From: an uncultured Oscillospiraceae bacterium | GTDB lineage: Bacteria > Bacillota > Clostridia > Oscillospirales > Acutalibacteraceae | NCBI GenBank assembly: GCA_949289045.1 | Contig: CASEMN010000012.1 | Span: 1-64,000 of the forward strand | Length of the DNA: 64,000 nucleotides | Direction of reading: 5' to 3' | Translations under genes and position numbers: made by a program | Shown: piece by piece, positions 1-8,721 of the stretch | Numbering within the stretch: position 1 is the first letter of the stretch | How the letters are laid out: every line of letters starts with the position of its first letter | Notes under the pieces: model-generated | Told to the model about the DNA's origin: nothing | The model's input: only the letters and a program-made list of their open reading frames with translations | Databases searched by the model: none

Positions 1-49
1 TGTATATTCTTTTCGCATTTTTTCACCGCCTTTTCTTCATTATACAACA

Positions 50-87
50 AAAGATAGGAGACACGTTTTTTTGTGTCTCCTATCTTT
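50..87 (-). terminator. Intrinsic terminator of the alpha-galactosidase gene
   Basis: A perfect 15-bp inverted repeat (arms 50-64 and 73-87) lies just past the stop codon of the minus-strand alpha-galactosidase gene. On the minus strand it is followed by TTTTGTTG. Confidence 0.8.
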
Positions 88-136
88 ATACCACTTCAGG
101 AATTTTCTCGGACGGTTTAAACTTTAAATTATAGAA

Positions 137-1876
137 TTATTTGTTTGAGGGGTATACACGGTAAATTTTTACTCCTCTGGGAGGAAGCTGGGCAGAAATT
201 ATACCGTTTGATGTTGACTCCTCACCGCTCCAAAGCTCTTTTGCGGTGTAGCTGTTTGCTTTTTCCGTCTGTACATAGCTCTGGTTGCAAATGTCGGAAA
301 GATCAGCCTTTGCGTTTGCGGGGGTTACTCCCTTGTTAAAGAAGCAAAGGGCAAAGCTCTTATCAGCAAGGGGTTTTACGAGAATATCAACAATTCCCAT
401 TTTATAGCGGCGGCACTGAACGCCCAGTTCATCCTGATCGATTGCGATAAGCTCACGGTTTGTGAGGATTTTAAGAACTTTATTGTCTTTATCGATTGTG
501 CCGTTGGGATTTCTGAATTTTCTCAGGTCATTACCTAAAATAAGGGGAGCAGCCATCATGCACCAAAGGGTGAAATGGGTTTTATTTTCTTCATAGGTAA
601 GCTTTCCGTTGCCGACTTCCAGCATATCGGGGTCGTTCCAGCCTCCCTTGCCTGCATATTCGGCAAGGCGGACGTTGAATTCATATATTCCAACTATTGA
701 AGGCCAGTTTGCCATAATATCGGGAGTTGTACGCCAAAGGTTGCCTGCCTGTCTGCCCCATTTCCAGGGTTTATTTTTACCCCATTCGCAAATTGAATAG
801 ACAATGGGCTTTTCCGGGGTTCCATTCTTTTCTGCGTACTCTTTGGTGGCACGTTTAAGCTCTTTACCCATGTTCATATACTGATATGCGGCGCTGTCTG
901 CTTTTGAGCCGATGGGATTGTGAATTTTGATTGTATTCTTTCCCTTTTTGAGTTTTATCTTGATCTGATTTCTTCCTACGGGTGTCCATGTTTTCGTAGG
1001 CGGAATAGTTATATCGTATTTATCCGATGAATTAATGACAATCTGAGCAAATTTTTCGTATTCGCCGTTTTTGCGTATGCCTAAGGTAAAAGTGTATTCT
1101 CCGTCTTCGGGAGCTTCAATACCGTCAAATTCAACTGCTCCGTTTGCAAAACCCAGACCTGTTACATATTTTCCGCTTTCAAGTTTAGAATCGTTTAAAA
1201 TTCTTGCCGTACCTGTAAGGCGTCCCGTTTCAGCTTCAATTATCTGTTCCTCTGAACTTCCGGCGGGAGCGATATATATTCTGTCAAGGTCGGGTCCCTC
1301 TCCGGTTATGGGGATGTTGTGGCAGAAATCGTATTTGAAAAATTCTATGCCCCACTGTGCAAATGTGTCTGCGTCAATTGCCTCTTTGCCGAGACTTGCG
1401 GGGAGATCCTCACAGGTTAAAGTGCCGTTTGAGGTGTATATTCCGAGCTTTAAACCAAGAGAGTTTACTTTTTCGCACAGCGCTTTGATGCCCGACGGGA
1501 ATTTTGCAAGGTCGCCCTGCAATTTTCCGTTTTCATCTCTCATTGAAGAATGCCAGCAGTCGTCAAGATTTACGTATTTGTAGCCGGCGTCGAGAAGTCC
1601 TGATTCCTTCATTACAAGTGCCATATCATAGATAAGATTTTCATCTATATTCTGGCGGAAAGCATTCCAGCTTGACCAGCCCATAGGGGGAGTGAGAGCT
1701 GCTGCGTTGTCATACAGTGCGCTGTCCGGCAGATTATAGTTTTTAGAGGACAGAAGCTTTTTTATGTAGCATTTGGGGCAGAAATTATTTTTCTTTAGTT
1801 TTGATATTCCTACAGCTGCACCTGTTGCAGCTGCGGCGGCTCCTGCTCCTATTGCAGCTTTGATAAAATTATTCAT
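137..1876 (-). CDS. GH27 alpha-galactosidase with an inserted CBM35-like domain
   Basis: Family GH27 enzymes hydrolyse terminal alpha-galactosides (raffinose-type sugars, galactomannan side chains) with retention. The 579-residue product has the GH27 opening LTPPMGWSSWNAF (about 61-73), a nucleophile motif FFKYDFCH (Asp183), a probable acid/base in LWRTTPDI (Asp386) and GGWNDPDMLEVG (412-422). Between nucleophile and acid/base sits an extra domain (about 212-325) that begins IIEAETGRLTG and ends in KKGKNTIKIHNP, resembling a CBM35/CBM6 beta-sandwich. The N-terminus has an Ala/Gly-rich hydrophobic stretch (6-25), then a basic patch with CPKC (33-36), so it may be membrane anchored rather than secreted. 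The start is supported by GGAGG upstream. It is a single-gene unit with its own terminator. Family is firm; the domain insertion is inferred from motifs by eye. Confidence 0.92.
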   Translation of the reverse strand: MNNFIKAAIGAGAAAAATGAAVGISKLKKNNFCPKCYIKKLLSSKNYNLPDSALYDNAAALTPPMGWSSWNAFRQNIDENLIYDMALVMKESGLLDAGYKYVNLDDCWHSSMRDENGKLQGDLAKFPSGIKALCEKVNSLGLKLGIYTSNGTLTCEDLPASLGKEAIDADTFAQWGIEFFKYDFCHNIPITGEGPDLDRIYIAPAGSSEEQIIEAETGRLTGTARILNDSKLESGKYVTGLGFANGAVEFDGIEAPEDGEYTFTLGIRKNGEYEKFAQIVINSSDKYDITIPPTKTWTPVGRNQIKIKLKKGKNTIKIHNPIGSKADSAAYQYMNMGKELKRATKEYAEKNGTPEKPIVYSICEWGKNKPWKWGRQAGNLWRTTPDIMANWPSIVGIYEFNVRLAEYAGKGGWNDPDMLEVGNGKLTYEENKTHFTLWCMMAAPLILGNDLRKFRNPNGTIDKDNKVLKILTNRELIAIDQDELGVQCRRYKMGIVDILVKPLADKSFALCFFNKGVTPANAKADLSDICNQSYVQTEKANSYTAKELWSGEESTSNGIISAQLPPRGVKIYRVYPSNK

Positions 1877-1953
1877 TGTGCACCTCCGTTGATAGCCGTT
1901 CCAAAGTTTTCATGGCGTTATTTTACCATAATCAAAATAAAAAGTATATACTC

Positions 1954-1982
1954 TTGACATAGTGAGACTATATTTGTAAAAT
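1954..1982 (+). promoter_or_regulatory. Sigma-A-type promoter of the MATE gene
   Basis: TTGACA (1954-1959) and TAAAAT (1977-1982) are separated by 17 nt and point at the MATE gene. The leader of about 100 nt holds a 7-bp inverted repeat (GATACGG near 2024, CCGTATC near 2069) of unknown role. Confidence 0.7.
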
Positions 1983-2089
1983 ATGCAGGCACTGTCCTAT
2001 ATTAGAATTTTGAGAAAGGAAAGGATACGGGGTAAAAAGTCGTTTTTTTGAAATATATGAGATAATACCGTATCAAAGGTTCTTTAAAA

Positions 2090-3454
2090 ATGAAAGGGTT
2101 TTTAGGAAGCTTAAAAGGTGACAGGCAGTTTTTCAATAAGCTTTTCGTGCTGGCTCTGCCTATAATGATTCAGAACTTTATAGTATCATCCCTTAACATG
2201 GTTGATACTCTTATGATAGGCAAGGTGGGTGAGGATGAAATTGCCGCACTGGGAATTGCCAATCAGCTTTTCTTTATGTTTAACCTTATAATAATCGGAG
2301 TCACCGCCGGATGCTGTATGTTTATTTCACAGTACTGGGGAAGCGGGGATAAAAGGCGCATAAAGAATGTATCAGCAATAGGTCTTACGCTTATTTTCGT
2401 TACGGGAGCGATTTTTACTTTAGCGGCGCTGGTTTTTCCGTCCCCCATACTGGGACTGTTTACCGATGATGCAAGAGTTGTTTCCCTTGGAGTTGACTAT
2501 GTAAAGATAGTTTCACTCAGTTACATAATGACAGGAATTTCCTTTTTCCTTGCTGGAGCCCTGAGGAGCATAGGCAGCGCAAGACTTCCCATGGTTGTCA
2601 GTGCAATTGCGGTGCTTATAAATGCCGGACTTAACTACATATTCATTTTCGGAAACTTCGGAGCGCCGAAAATGGGAGTAAAGGGAGCGGCTCTCGGTAC
2701 ACTTATAGCACGTATCTGTGAAATTATACTTATAATGATTCTTGCCTTTAAAAAAGGCTCAGCGCTTAAAGGCGGCTTTAAGGAATACTTTGGATTTGAC
2801 GGAGCCTTTGCAAAGAAGATTATGGCCTCTGCTTTTCCGGTTATACTCAATGAGGCGCTGTGGGGTCTCGGAATGACCTTTTACACCGCCGCTTACGGTC
2901 AGATAGGCAAGGAAGCCATTGCCGTAATGCAGATATGCAACACAGTCCTTAACCTTATGATGGTTGCCTGTTTCAGCATTGCCAATGCGGCGATGGTCAT
3001 GGTAGGCCATGAAATAGGCGGAGGGGATATTCCGAAAGCCAAGGTGTATGCGGAAAGATATGCAGTGATTTCATTTATTTTAGGTCTTTTGATGGGCGCA
3101 TCAATTTTGATTTTTTCAAATCATATCTTATCCTTGTTCAATGTTTCTGAAAATGTAAAAAATGCAGCCGTGACTATTTTCATAATTTTTGCCATTGTTT
3201 CCCCTGTAAGAGCCATGAACAATTCCTGTATAACGGGTATATTCAGAGGAGGCGGAGACGCAAAATTCGCCCTTGCCGTTGAACTTGTCTCCATGTGGAT
3301 TATCGGTGTGCCTCTGGCGTTTTTAGGTGCTACCATTTGGGACATGAACATAGAACAGGTCGTAATTCTAACTACAGCAGAAGAGGTCTTCAAAGTTATA
3401 ATGTGTCTCATAAGATTCAGAAAAGGAAAATGGATTCACGATTTGACAAAGTAA
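2090..3454 (+). CDS. MATE family efflux transporter
   Basis: This 454-residue, roughly 12-helix membrane protein belongs to the MATE family, cation-coupled exporters of drugs and other organic compounds. The first MatE repeat starts near residue 18 with LALPIMIQNFIVSS and the hallmark MVDTLMIGKVG; a second repeat begins around residue 240 (FPVILNEALWGLG). Length is normal. AAAGG lies about 10 nt before the ATG. It has its own promoter and a strong terminator after the stop, so it is probably monocistronic. The substrate cannot be told from sequence. Confidence 0.9.
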   Translation: MKGFLGSLKGDRQFFNKLFVLALPIMIQNFIVSSLNMVDTLMIGKVGEDEIAALGIANQLFFMFNLIIIGVTAGCCMFISQYWGSGDKRRIKNVSAIGLTLIFVTGAIFTLAALVFPSPILGLFTDDARVVSLGVDYVKIVSLSYIMTGISFFLAGALRSIGSARLPMVVSAIAVLINAGLNYIFIFGNFGAPKMGVKGAALGTLIARICEIILIMILAFKKGSALKGGFKEYFGFDGAFAKKIMASAFPVILNEALWGLGMTFYTAAYGQIGKEAIAVMQICNTVLNLMMVACFSIANAAMVMVGHEIGGGDIPKAKVYAERYAVISFILGLLMGASILIFSNHILSLFNVSENVKNAAVTIFIIFAIVSPVRAMNNSCITGIFRGGGDAKFALAVELVSMWIIGVPLAFLGATIWDMNIEQVVILTTAEEVFKVIMCLIRFRKGKWIHDLTK

Positions 3455-3464
3455 ATAAAATCAG

Positions 3465-3499
3465 AAAAGGGAAGCTTCTGAAAAAGAAGCTTCCCTTTT
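3465..3499. terminator. Bidirectional terminator between MATE and ABC-F genes
   Basis: A perfect 15-bp stem (arms 3465-3479 and 3485-3499, loop GAAAA) with A tracts on one side and T tracts on the other sits between two convergent genes and can end both transcripts. Confidence 0.88.
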
Positions 3500-3511
3500 G
3501 TATTGATGTGG

Positions 3512-4978
3512 CTATGAAATCAATTCTATTTTTTTAGTGGCGATTGTGTCTCTGAACATTCCGTCATGTTCTACGAAAAGCATGGTGGGAGAAAAATCCT
3601 TGATTAGCTTTTCTATTTGCATACGGGAATAAATGTCAATGTAATTTAGAGGCTCATCCCAGATGTATAAATGTGCCCGCTCACAAAGACTTTTGGCTAT
3701 AAGCACTTTCTTTTTCTGACCCTGTGAAAAATTTTCAATATCTTTTTCAAACTGTATTCGTTCAAAATCCATTTTCCGCAAGATGGCTTTAAAGAGGCTT
3801 TCGTCGATATTATTGTCTTTGGCAAAATCAGAAAGTCTGCCTTTGAGCATACCTGTATCCTGAGGTACATAGGAAACAATGAGACCGGAGCTTTTTTCAG
3901 CGCTTCCCAAGTGTTCAATAGGCTCATTCATAAGTAACTTCAGCAAACTGCTTTTTCCACTTCCGTTTTTGCCGTCCAGTACCACTCTTTCACCACGGCG
4001 GATTGTAAAGGAAACCGGCCTGTTGATGATTTTTTCATCGTAGATAACGGCAACTTCTGAAAACACCGCAAGAGTATCTGAATGATATATGAGTGGAGAA
4101 ATTTTCAAAGTTTCGGCTGTTTCGAAATTCTTCAAAAGAGTTGATTTCTCCTCTATATTTTTTTGCTGTCTTGCCTCTATGGTTTTGGATCTCTTCATCA
4201 TTTTTGCGGCTTTATGACCTATATAACCCTTATCGAAAGAACCAGCCTTTGTCGCCTCAACTTTATCAGACCACTCAGCTGAACGTCTTGCAGATTTTTC
4301 AAGTCTCTTTATATCTTTTTTCAGGCGTTCATTTTGTGCCAGTTCCGATTCCTGCTGCATTTCGAAATTTTTAATCCATGTGGAAAAGTTTCCGTTTTGA
4401 ACTTCAATATTTGTTCTGTTTAAGGATAAAATATGATCGACACAGCAGTCTAAAAAACGTCTGTCATGAGAGACCAAAATAAATCCTTTTTTCCTTTTTA
4501 GATATGCCGCCACAGTTTCCCGTGCCTTCGTGTCCAAATGATTAGTAGGCTCATCAATTAAAAGGAAATGGTTTTCATTGAGAAAAAGTGCGGCAAGCAG
4601 GGCCTTTGTCTGCTCTCCGTTTGAAAGAGTGCTGAAGGGTCTGTAAATGATATCAACATCTGCTTCAAGGTATGAAAGCTCACGCATAAATTCCCATTCT
4701 TCAGCAGTTTGAGCAATTGTTTTCAGAATATCTTCTGTCAGTTTGTTTTTATCATCAACTTGGTAGGGAAAGTAATCGAACTGAACAGATGATATAATTT
4801 TGCCGTTATATTCATATTTACCCAGCAGCAGATTTAAAAATGTAGTTTTGCCTCTTCCGTTTCTTCCTATAAAACCAAGCTTCCAATCGGTATCTATTAT
4901 GAAGCTAACGTTTTCGAAAATATTGTCATAGCTGGATGGATATGCAAACGTAAGGTTTTCTACTTTTATCATAGACAT
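3512..4978 (-). CDS. ABC-F ribosome-protection protein, Lsa/CplR type
   Basis: ABC-F proteins of the Lsa/Vga/CplR branch bind the ribosomal E site and displace lincosamides, pleuromutilins and streptogramin A. The 488-residue product has two ATPase domains and no membrane segments. Domain 1 has Walker A GRNGRGKTT (about 38-46), signature LSNGEQ (118-123) and Walker B LLIDEPTNHLD (139-149). A charged coiled linker (about 205-300) with many Lys/Arg follows, then domain 2 with GKNGSGKSS, FSQGQ and IWDEPLNYID. I place the start at the ATG at 4978 because AGGGAGG precedes it; a longer reading frame upstream runs through a terminator hairpin and is unlikely to be used. The family is clear; the exact drug spectrum is not. 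Regulation is by the leader described upstream. Confidence 0.9.
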   Translation of the reverse strand: MSMIKVENLTFAYPSSYDNIFENVSFIIDTDWKLGFIGRNGRGKTTFLNLLLGKYEYNGKIISSVQFDYFPYQVDDKNKLTEDILKTIAQTAEEWEFMRELSYLEADVDIIYRPFSTLSNGEQTKALLAALFLNENHFLLIDEPTNHLDTKARETVAAYLKRKKGFILVSHDRRFLDCCVDHILSLNRTNIEVQNGNFSTWIKNFEMQQESELAQNERLKKDIKRLEKSARRSAEWSDKVEATKAGSFDKGYIGHKAAKMMKRSKTIEARQQKNIEEKSTLLKNFETAETLKISPLIYHSDTLAVFSEVAVIYDEKIINRPVSFTIRRGERVVLDGKNGSGKSSLLKLLMNEPIEHLGSAEKSSGLIVSYVPQDTGMLKGRLSDFAKDNNIDESLFKAILRKMDFERIQFEKDIENFSQGQKKKVLIAKSLCERAHLYIWDEPLNYIDIYSRMQIEKLIKDFSPTMLFVEHDGMFRDTIATKKIELIS

Positions 4979-5008
4979 AGTGTATTCCTCCCTTGATGCT
5001 TTATAAAA

Positions 5009-5049
5009 GCAAAAAATATAAGCTGCAAGAAAGTTTAATTCTTGCAGCT
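5009..5049 (-). terminator. Attenuator hairpin in the ABC-F leader
   Basis: On the minus strand, AGCTGCAAGAA (5049-5039) and TTCTTGCAGCT (5031-5021) form a perfect 11-bp stem with a 7-nt loop, followed by TATATTTTTTG. It lies about 30 nt before the ABC-F start codon and after the promoter, so it should stop transcription before the gene unless another fold forms. An upstream segment (5136-5126) can pair with the loop and 3' arm (5034-5024) over 11 positions, including one G-U, which would prevent the terminator. Confidence 0.82.
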
Positions 5050-5181
5050 CACAATAGCTAAAAATACACAAGTCCACATAAATAGTCCGTGAAATTTATA
5101 TTGTTAAGAGAGAGCTAAATTTATAACTTTCCTGCAAAAGACGCAATAATACTGATAAAGCAGCATTAAAGCATATAAAAT

Positions 5182-5205
5182 TTATTTGCAAGAAAAGTTA
5201 CGCAT
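5182..5205 (-). CDS. Leader peptide of the ABC-F gene (7 codons)
   Basis: A seven-codon frame encoding MRNFSCK and ending in TAA follows AGAGGTGG with a 4-nt gap, which is a good ribosome site. It starts about 22 nt after the predicted transcription start and ahead of the attenuator. Its coding sequence contains TTTCTTGCAAA (5195-5185), which can pair with TTTGCAGGAAA (5138-5128). Translating leader peptides that sense antibiotic-stalled ribosomes are known for ABC-F and erm genes, so I infer the same role here. Too short for homology support. Confidence 0.7.
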   Translation of the reverse strand: MRNFSCK

Positions 5206-5233
5206 TTTTCCACCTCTTTCTTTTGTTATAAAT

Positions 5234-5262
5234 AAAATACCACGGATTTAGATTAATATCAA
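5234..5262 (-). promoter_or_regulatory. Promoter of the ABC-F leader and gene
   Basis: Minus-strand TTGATA (5262-5257), a 17-nt spacer and TATTTT (5239-5234) lie about 30 nt upstream of the leader peptide start. Position and spacing fit a housekeeping promoter. Confidence 0.65.
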
Positions 5263-5299
5263 GAGAAGATTTTAAATTATAAATGTAACTATATTTTAT

Positions 5300-6175
5300 T
5301 TACTCCTGAGTGGAGCTTTCTCCGTATTCCCAGGTAAAATGCGGACTGTTGGCGAAATCGCCTGCATTGGCTTCATCAATGTCGCGGGCAAAAGCAAAAC
5401 TTGCGGTTCCGTCCTCATAAAGCCTGTATTTGTACTCAGATATTTTGATATTTTCTGCTGTCCATACATAAAATAAGAGCTCTGTGTAATTTTTGCCGGA
5501 AGCATCTGTTTTCTGTTCGGTACCCTTTTCAAGGGCGTAATAAACAGTTGTTCCGAGAGCTGAGGTTATTTCATTACGGATTGTTTCAGCGGCGGGAAGA
5601 TCTTCTGACAGCTCGGTAGGTGAAAGATTCTTAGTATATTCCATAGCGATTTCGGCGTTGTCAATATTTTGCTGTGTATTTGCAAAAAGAGCGTATTTAC
5701 CGACAGAAGCGGCAATGGCAATAATGGCAATGATTATTATAACAATTACTCGCTTTTTTAAGGATTTGGCTTTGCCCAAAAGCTTTTGTCTTACAAGGGA
5801 GGTTATAATTAAAACAGCGCTGAGAGCTGTGGTGCAATAACATAAAATGTTTATATATGGAGGAGCCTCAGTGGCGATGATTATATTGGGAAGCATAAAA
5901 ATATGTACGGAAAAAACTATAAGTGACAGGGCAGGGGACCATTTACCCGGTTCAATATATATTTTTTCTCCTTCAACTACCTGGGTTTCGCCTTCATCGC
6001 TTTTAAGCTGAGAACGCAGAAGACCGGCGGCGAACAGCACAGAAGATATGCCTATAATCATCAATGGAGCGTTTGTGGTTGTGAAATATGTTGAACTGAA
6101 CAGAGCGTAGAAGGCTCCTAAAAGTACAAGTATTGCAGCAGAGGCAATATTGAAGATTTTTAAGAATTTATTCAC
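5300..6175 (-). CDS. Membrane protein of unknown function
   Basis: I do not recognise a named family. The 291-residue product has about five hydrophobic segments: two near the N-terminus (about 10-30 and 35-53), two in the middle (about 80-100 and 105-127) and one at about 142-160 following a basic KKR patch. A soluble C-terminal region of about 120 residues comes next, beginning near NTQQNIDNAEIAMEYTKNL. That region ends in a mixed alpha/beta sequence and probably faces outward. The start is GTG (6173-6175), supported by GGGAGAG upstream. It lies downstream of the EEP gene on the same strand but is separated from it by a terminator, so it is probably expressed on its own. Confidence 0.72.
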   Translation of the reverse strand: MNKFLKIFNIASAAILVLLGAFYALFSSTYFTTTNAPLMIIGISSVLFAAGLLRSQLKSDEGETQVVEGEKIYIEPGKWSPALSLIVFSVHIFMLPNIIIATEAPPYINILCYCTTALSAVLIITSLVRQKLLGKAKSLKKRVIVIIIIAIIAIAASVGKYALFANTQQNIDNAEIAMEYTKNLSPTELSEDLPAAETIRNEITSALGTTVYYALEKGTEQKTDASGKNYTELLFYVWTAENIKISEYKYRLYEDGTASFAFARDIDEANAGDFANSPHFTWEYGESSTQE

Positions 6176-6289
6176 GATAATCTCTCCCGTTTGCTTATTG
6201 AAAATGTACTGTATGAAATTCTCATTTATAAAATCAATTATACTTTTATTACTTTATATGTGTCAAGTAGACTTTGAACGGCAGAAGAA

Positions 6290-6324
6290 AAAAGCAGGCT
6301 TTCCTTTTATGAAAGTCTGCTTTT
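6290..6324 (-). terminator. Terminator of the EEP gene
   Basis: Arms starting AAAAGCAG (6290) and ending CTGCTTTT (6324) form a long interrupted stem. On the minus strand it is followed by TTTTTTC directly after the EEP stop codon. Confidence 0.75.
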
Positions 6325-6344
6325 AGCGCTTTACTGGCTTATAT

Positions 6345-7394
6345 TTATTTCAGTTTAACTTCAAGATAAACAGGATTATGGTCCGCTGCATGGAAGCCTA
6401 AATCCTGAGTTTCGACAGTTACTTTTTCAACGTTAGGTGAAAGAATGAATCCGTCGATAACATAGTGCTGACTTGTTTCGGCGTCATAGGGCTTGTCGAG
6501 CAGGCGGCAGGTGGGAACAGAAGTGTCATATGCAAAAGACCATCCCGCAGGGAGAACTGTGTTTTCCAATGTGCCCGGTGTCCATGTCTCTGTATTTTTA
6601 ATTGGATATGCCTCAACGCCGCCGGGGAAAGTCTGGTTAAAGTCGCCGCCGGCAATTACATAATTTCCCTTTTCATACTCTTCCTGTAAAACAGAGAAGA
6701 GCATCTGTGTCTGTGCGGCTTTACCGGCTCCGTCATCATAGGCCTCAAGATGAAGGTTTACTATTACAAGTTCCTTGTCACTACCTTCAATGGGAACACG
6801 GTTAATGAGCAGGCAGCGTTTAAGGTTTGCTGCGGAAACCGGCCATTTAAAGGGGCAGGGCAGGCTTACTCTTTCAGCAGAAGATACAGTGTAATCTGTA
6901 AGAGTTAAAATTCCGGAATTAACTTTACCGATTGGCGGGAAGGGGAACGGTACAAAGGGACAGGAGTAATTCAAAGCGTATGTACCAAAGAGATTTGTTT
7001 TCTCAGTATATGCTTCAACCTGATTTACGCTGTAAGTACGGCTTGAATTTTCATCTACTTCCTGTAAAAGATAGAAATCGGCGTCTTTGTCATTTATAAA
7101 CTTAGCGATCTCATCAATGTTTTCTTGCATACGCTCTTCATCGGTGGATTTAACTTTTTCTCCGCCATCCATAAAGAAATCGGCATTATCTCCGAGACCT
7201 GCATATCCTGTGTTGAAGCTTATGAGTTTTACTGTATCGCCTGAAAAGGTTTTTCTTCCTTCAGAAGCGGAGACATCTATCGTTTCAACTTCGTCGGGTT
7301 TATACTCTTTGATGCTGAGGTAAGCGACAAATCCTCCCAGAATCAGAACCACGACAAGTAAGATGATTCCTAAAATTTTCAATACTTTTTTCAT
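6345..7394 (-). CDS. Membrane-anchored endonuclease/exonuclease/phosphatase (EEP) family protein
   Basis: EEP-fold enzymes cleave phosphodiester or phosphomonoester bonds in nucleic acids, lipids or inositol phosphates. The 349-residue protein begins with KKVLK and a hydrophobic helix (about 5-27), consistent with a membrane anchor or uncleaved signal. Fold motifs are visible in order: SFNTGYAGLG, YLLQEVDENSS (metal-binding Glu), NLHLEAYDDG, GGDFNQTFPG and, at the end, HAADHNPVYLEV (catalytic Asp-His). I start it at the ATG at 7394 because GGAGG lies 10 nt upstream; a longer frame adds 16 residues without a ribosome site. An extracellular phosphodiesterase is likely; the substrate is unknown. 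Confidence 0.85.
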   Translation of the reverse strand: MKKVLKILGIILLVVVLILGGFVAYLSIKEYKPDEVETIDVSASEGRKTFSGDTVKLISFNTGYAGLGDNADFFMDGGEKVKSTDEERMQENIDEIAKFINDKDADFYLLQEVDENSSRTYSVNQVEAYTEKTNLFGTYALNYSCPFVPFPFPPIGKVNSGILTLTDYTVSSAERVSLPCPFKWPVSAANLKRCLLINRVPIEGSDKELVIVNLHLEAYDDGAGKAAQTQMLFSVLQEEYEKGNYVIAGGDFNQTFPGGVEAYPIKNTETWTPGTLENTVLPAGWSFAYDTSVPTCRLLDKPYDAETSQHYVIDGFILSPNVEKVTVETQDLGFHAADHNPVYLEVKLK

Positions 7395-7492
7395 AGCACG
7401 ACCTCCGTTTATTAAAAATAACCGACCGTTTTCACAGCTCACACATAATGTGAAAGCTTATTTGACGGAAAACGTCGGAGTAATATTTTTGT

Positions 7493-7521
7493 ATTATACA
7501 CTAATAAAAAGAACTTTTCAA
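7493..7521 (-). promoter_or_regulatory. Promoter of the EEP gene
   Basis: Minus-strand TTGAAA (7521-7516), a 17-nt spacer ending in TG, and TATAAT (7498-7493) form a near-consensus promoter about 100 nt upstream of the EEP start. The leader also holds a small TTGACG/CGTC palindrome near 7471-7485. Confidence 0.72.
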
Positions 7522-7608
7522 TATTATAAACAAAAGTTTTTTATTAAGTTGATAAATAATGTTTATTATGCTTGAAGGCGGTAGAGTCTGAAAAAAGGTT
7601 TTTGCATT

Positions 7609-7651
7609 AAAAAAGGTCTTTTCCGAATTAGAAGCGGAAAAGATCTTTTTT
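7609..7651. terminator. Strong bidirectional hairpin in the EEP-LysR intergenic gap
   Basis: A 17-bp stem with one G-T pair (arms 7609-7625 and 7635-7651) has A/T tracts on both sides. It is about 190 bp past the LysR stop codon on the minus strand and probably ends that transcript or blocks read-through into the EEP promoter. A second, weaker hairpin (7800-7809 with 7824-7833) lies immediately after the LysR stop. I see nothing else in the 450-bp gap between the EEP start and the LysR stop. Confidence 0.7.
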
Positions 7652-7842
7652 AAACCTTGCGTATGATGAAAAATTGCTCAATGCTATATGATCAACCTGT
7701 GCGGTTACTAAAGATTGTTAGATAGAATATTATATTTCGTCGCTGTTTAAAAAGAGAACCTTTAAAACACTATAAGGCTTCCGTATTACATTGTATTAGA
7801 ACTGCTGATTATTTTATTTTAAAATCGGCAGTTTTAATATTT

Positions 7843-8721
7843 TTAAGCAAAAGCTTCTTTTGCACACTGTATGAATAATTTTAGCGATTGGTTTCCCTGC
7901 AGCGATTTATAGTAAACTCCGAAGGAAACCGGTTCAGTGTCTTTTAAAGGAATTTTGGAAATCATTGGTGTGTCAGGTACGAGAAAATCCGGCAGGACGG
8001 AGACTCCGTATTCTGCAGTAACTAAAACGGTGATAGCTTCTGCCGATTCGCAAAAATAAAATTCAGAAGGCGGACGATCACCTATAAGCTGCCCTTGCAG
8101 ATGGGAGATTGTTAACGCTCCCTTCTGGGGTAAAAATATAACGAGACGTTCTTCTTTCAATTCGTTCATACTTATTTCTTTCTGCCGGGAGAGAGGGTGG
8201 CTGCAAGAGCAGATGCACACCATAGGAACTTTGGTAACTTCCTTATAAAGGGCATGAATTTTCATATTAGATGATTCTTTTAAGCCGACTATTGCATCTA
8301 AATCTCCGTCTTCAAGCATTCTGTATATGTGCTGAAAGGGGATAACCTGAAGCCGTGGATGAAGTCCCGGGCGGAGAGTTCTCAGCATTTGCAGTGTGTC
8401 GGAGAGAAGGAACATACAGGGAAAGCTGGAACATCCCAAAGATAGAGTCTCTATATTGCCGGCTATAGCGCCGGTATAACGTTTTTTGGCTCGTTCTGAA
8501 ATAGCCACTATTTGCTGTGCATCCCGTAAAAATATTTTTCCTTCTTCTGTCAGTTTTACTGAGCGGGTTGTTCGCTGGAACAGCTTTACGTTCAATTCTT
8601 TCTCCAAAGACTGAATCTGTTGGCTGACGGCCGGATGTGTCACATGAAGCTGCTGTGCTGCTTGGGCAAAATTCAGATACTCTGCCACGGCAAGAAAGCA
8701 GGAAAGCTGGAATGTGTTCAT
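7843..8721 (-). CDS. LysR family transcriptional regulator
   Basis: The 292-residue protein has the LysR layout: an N-terminal winged helix-turn-helix (about 1-60, with FAQAAQQLHVTHPAVSQQIQSL) and a periplasmic-binding-like effector domain (about 90-290). Such proteins are usually tetrameric and are tuned by a small molecule. GAGGTG precedes the ATG. It is divergent from the marR-ABC exporter operon, with about 150 bp between the starts, which places it well for control of that operon or of itself. The effector is unknown. Confidence 0.93.
   Translation of the reverse strand: MNTFQLSCFLAVAEYLNFAQAAQQLHVTHPAVSQQIQSLEKELNVKLFQRTTRSVKLTEEGKIFLRDAQQIVAISERAKKRYTGAIAGNIETLSLGCSSFPCMFLLSDTLQMLRTLRPGLHPRLQVIPFQHIYRMLEDGDLDAIVGLKESSNMKIHALYKEVTKVPMVCICSCSHPLSRQKEISMNELKEERLVIFLPQKGALTISHLQGQLIGDRPPSEFYFCESAEAITVLVTAEYGVSVLPDFLVPDTPMISKIPLKDTEPVSFGVYYKSLQGNQSLKLFIQCAKEAFA

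Noticed and set aside
4979..5077. Longer ABC-F start at 5077 adding 33 residues
   Set aside because: The extra codons run through the attenuator hairpin and there is no ribosome site, whereas AGGGAGG lies just before the ATG at 4978.
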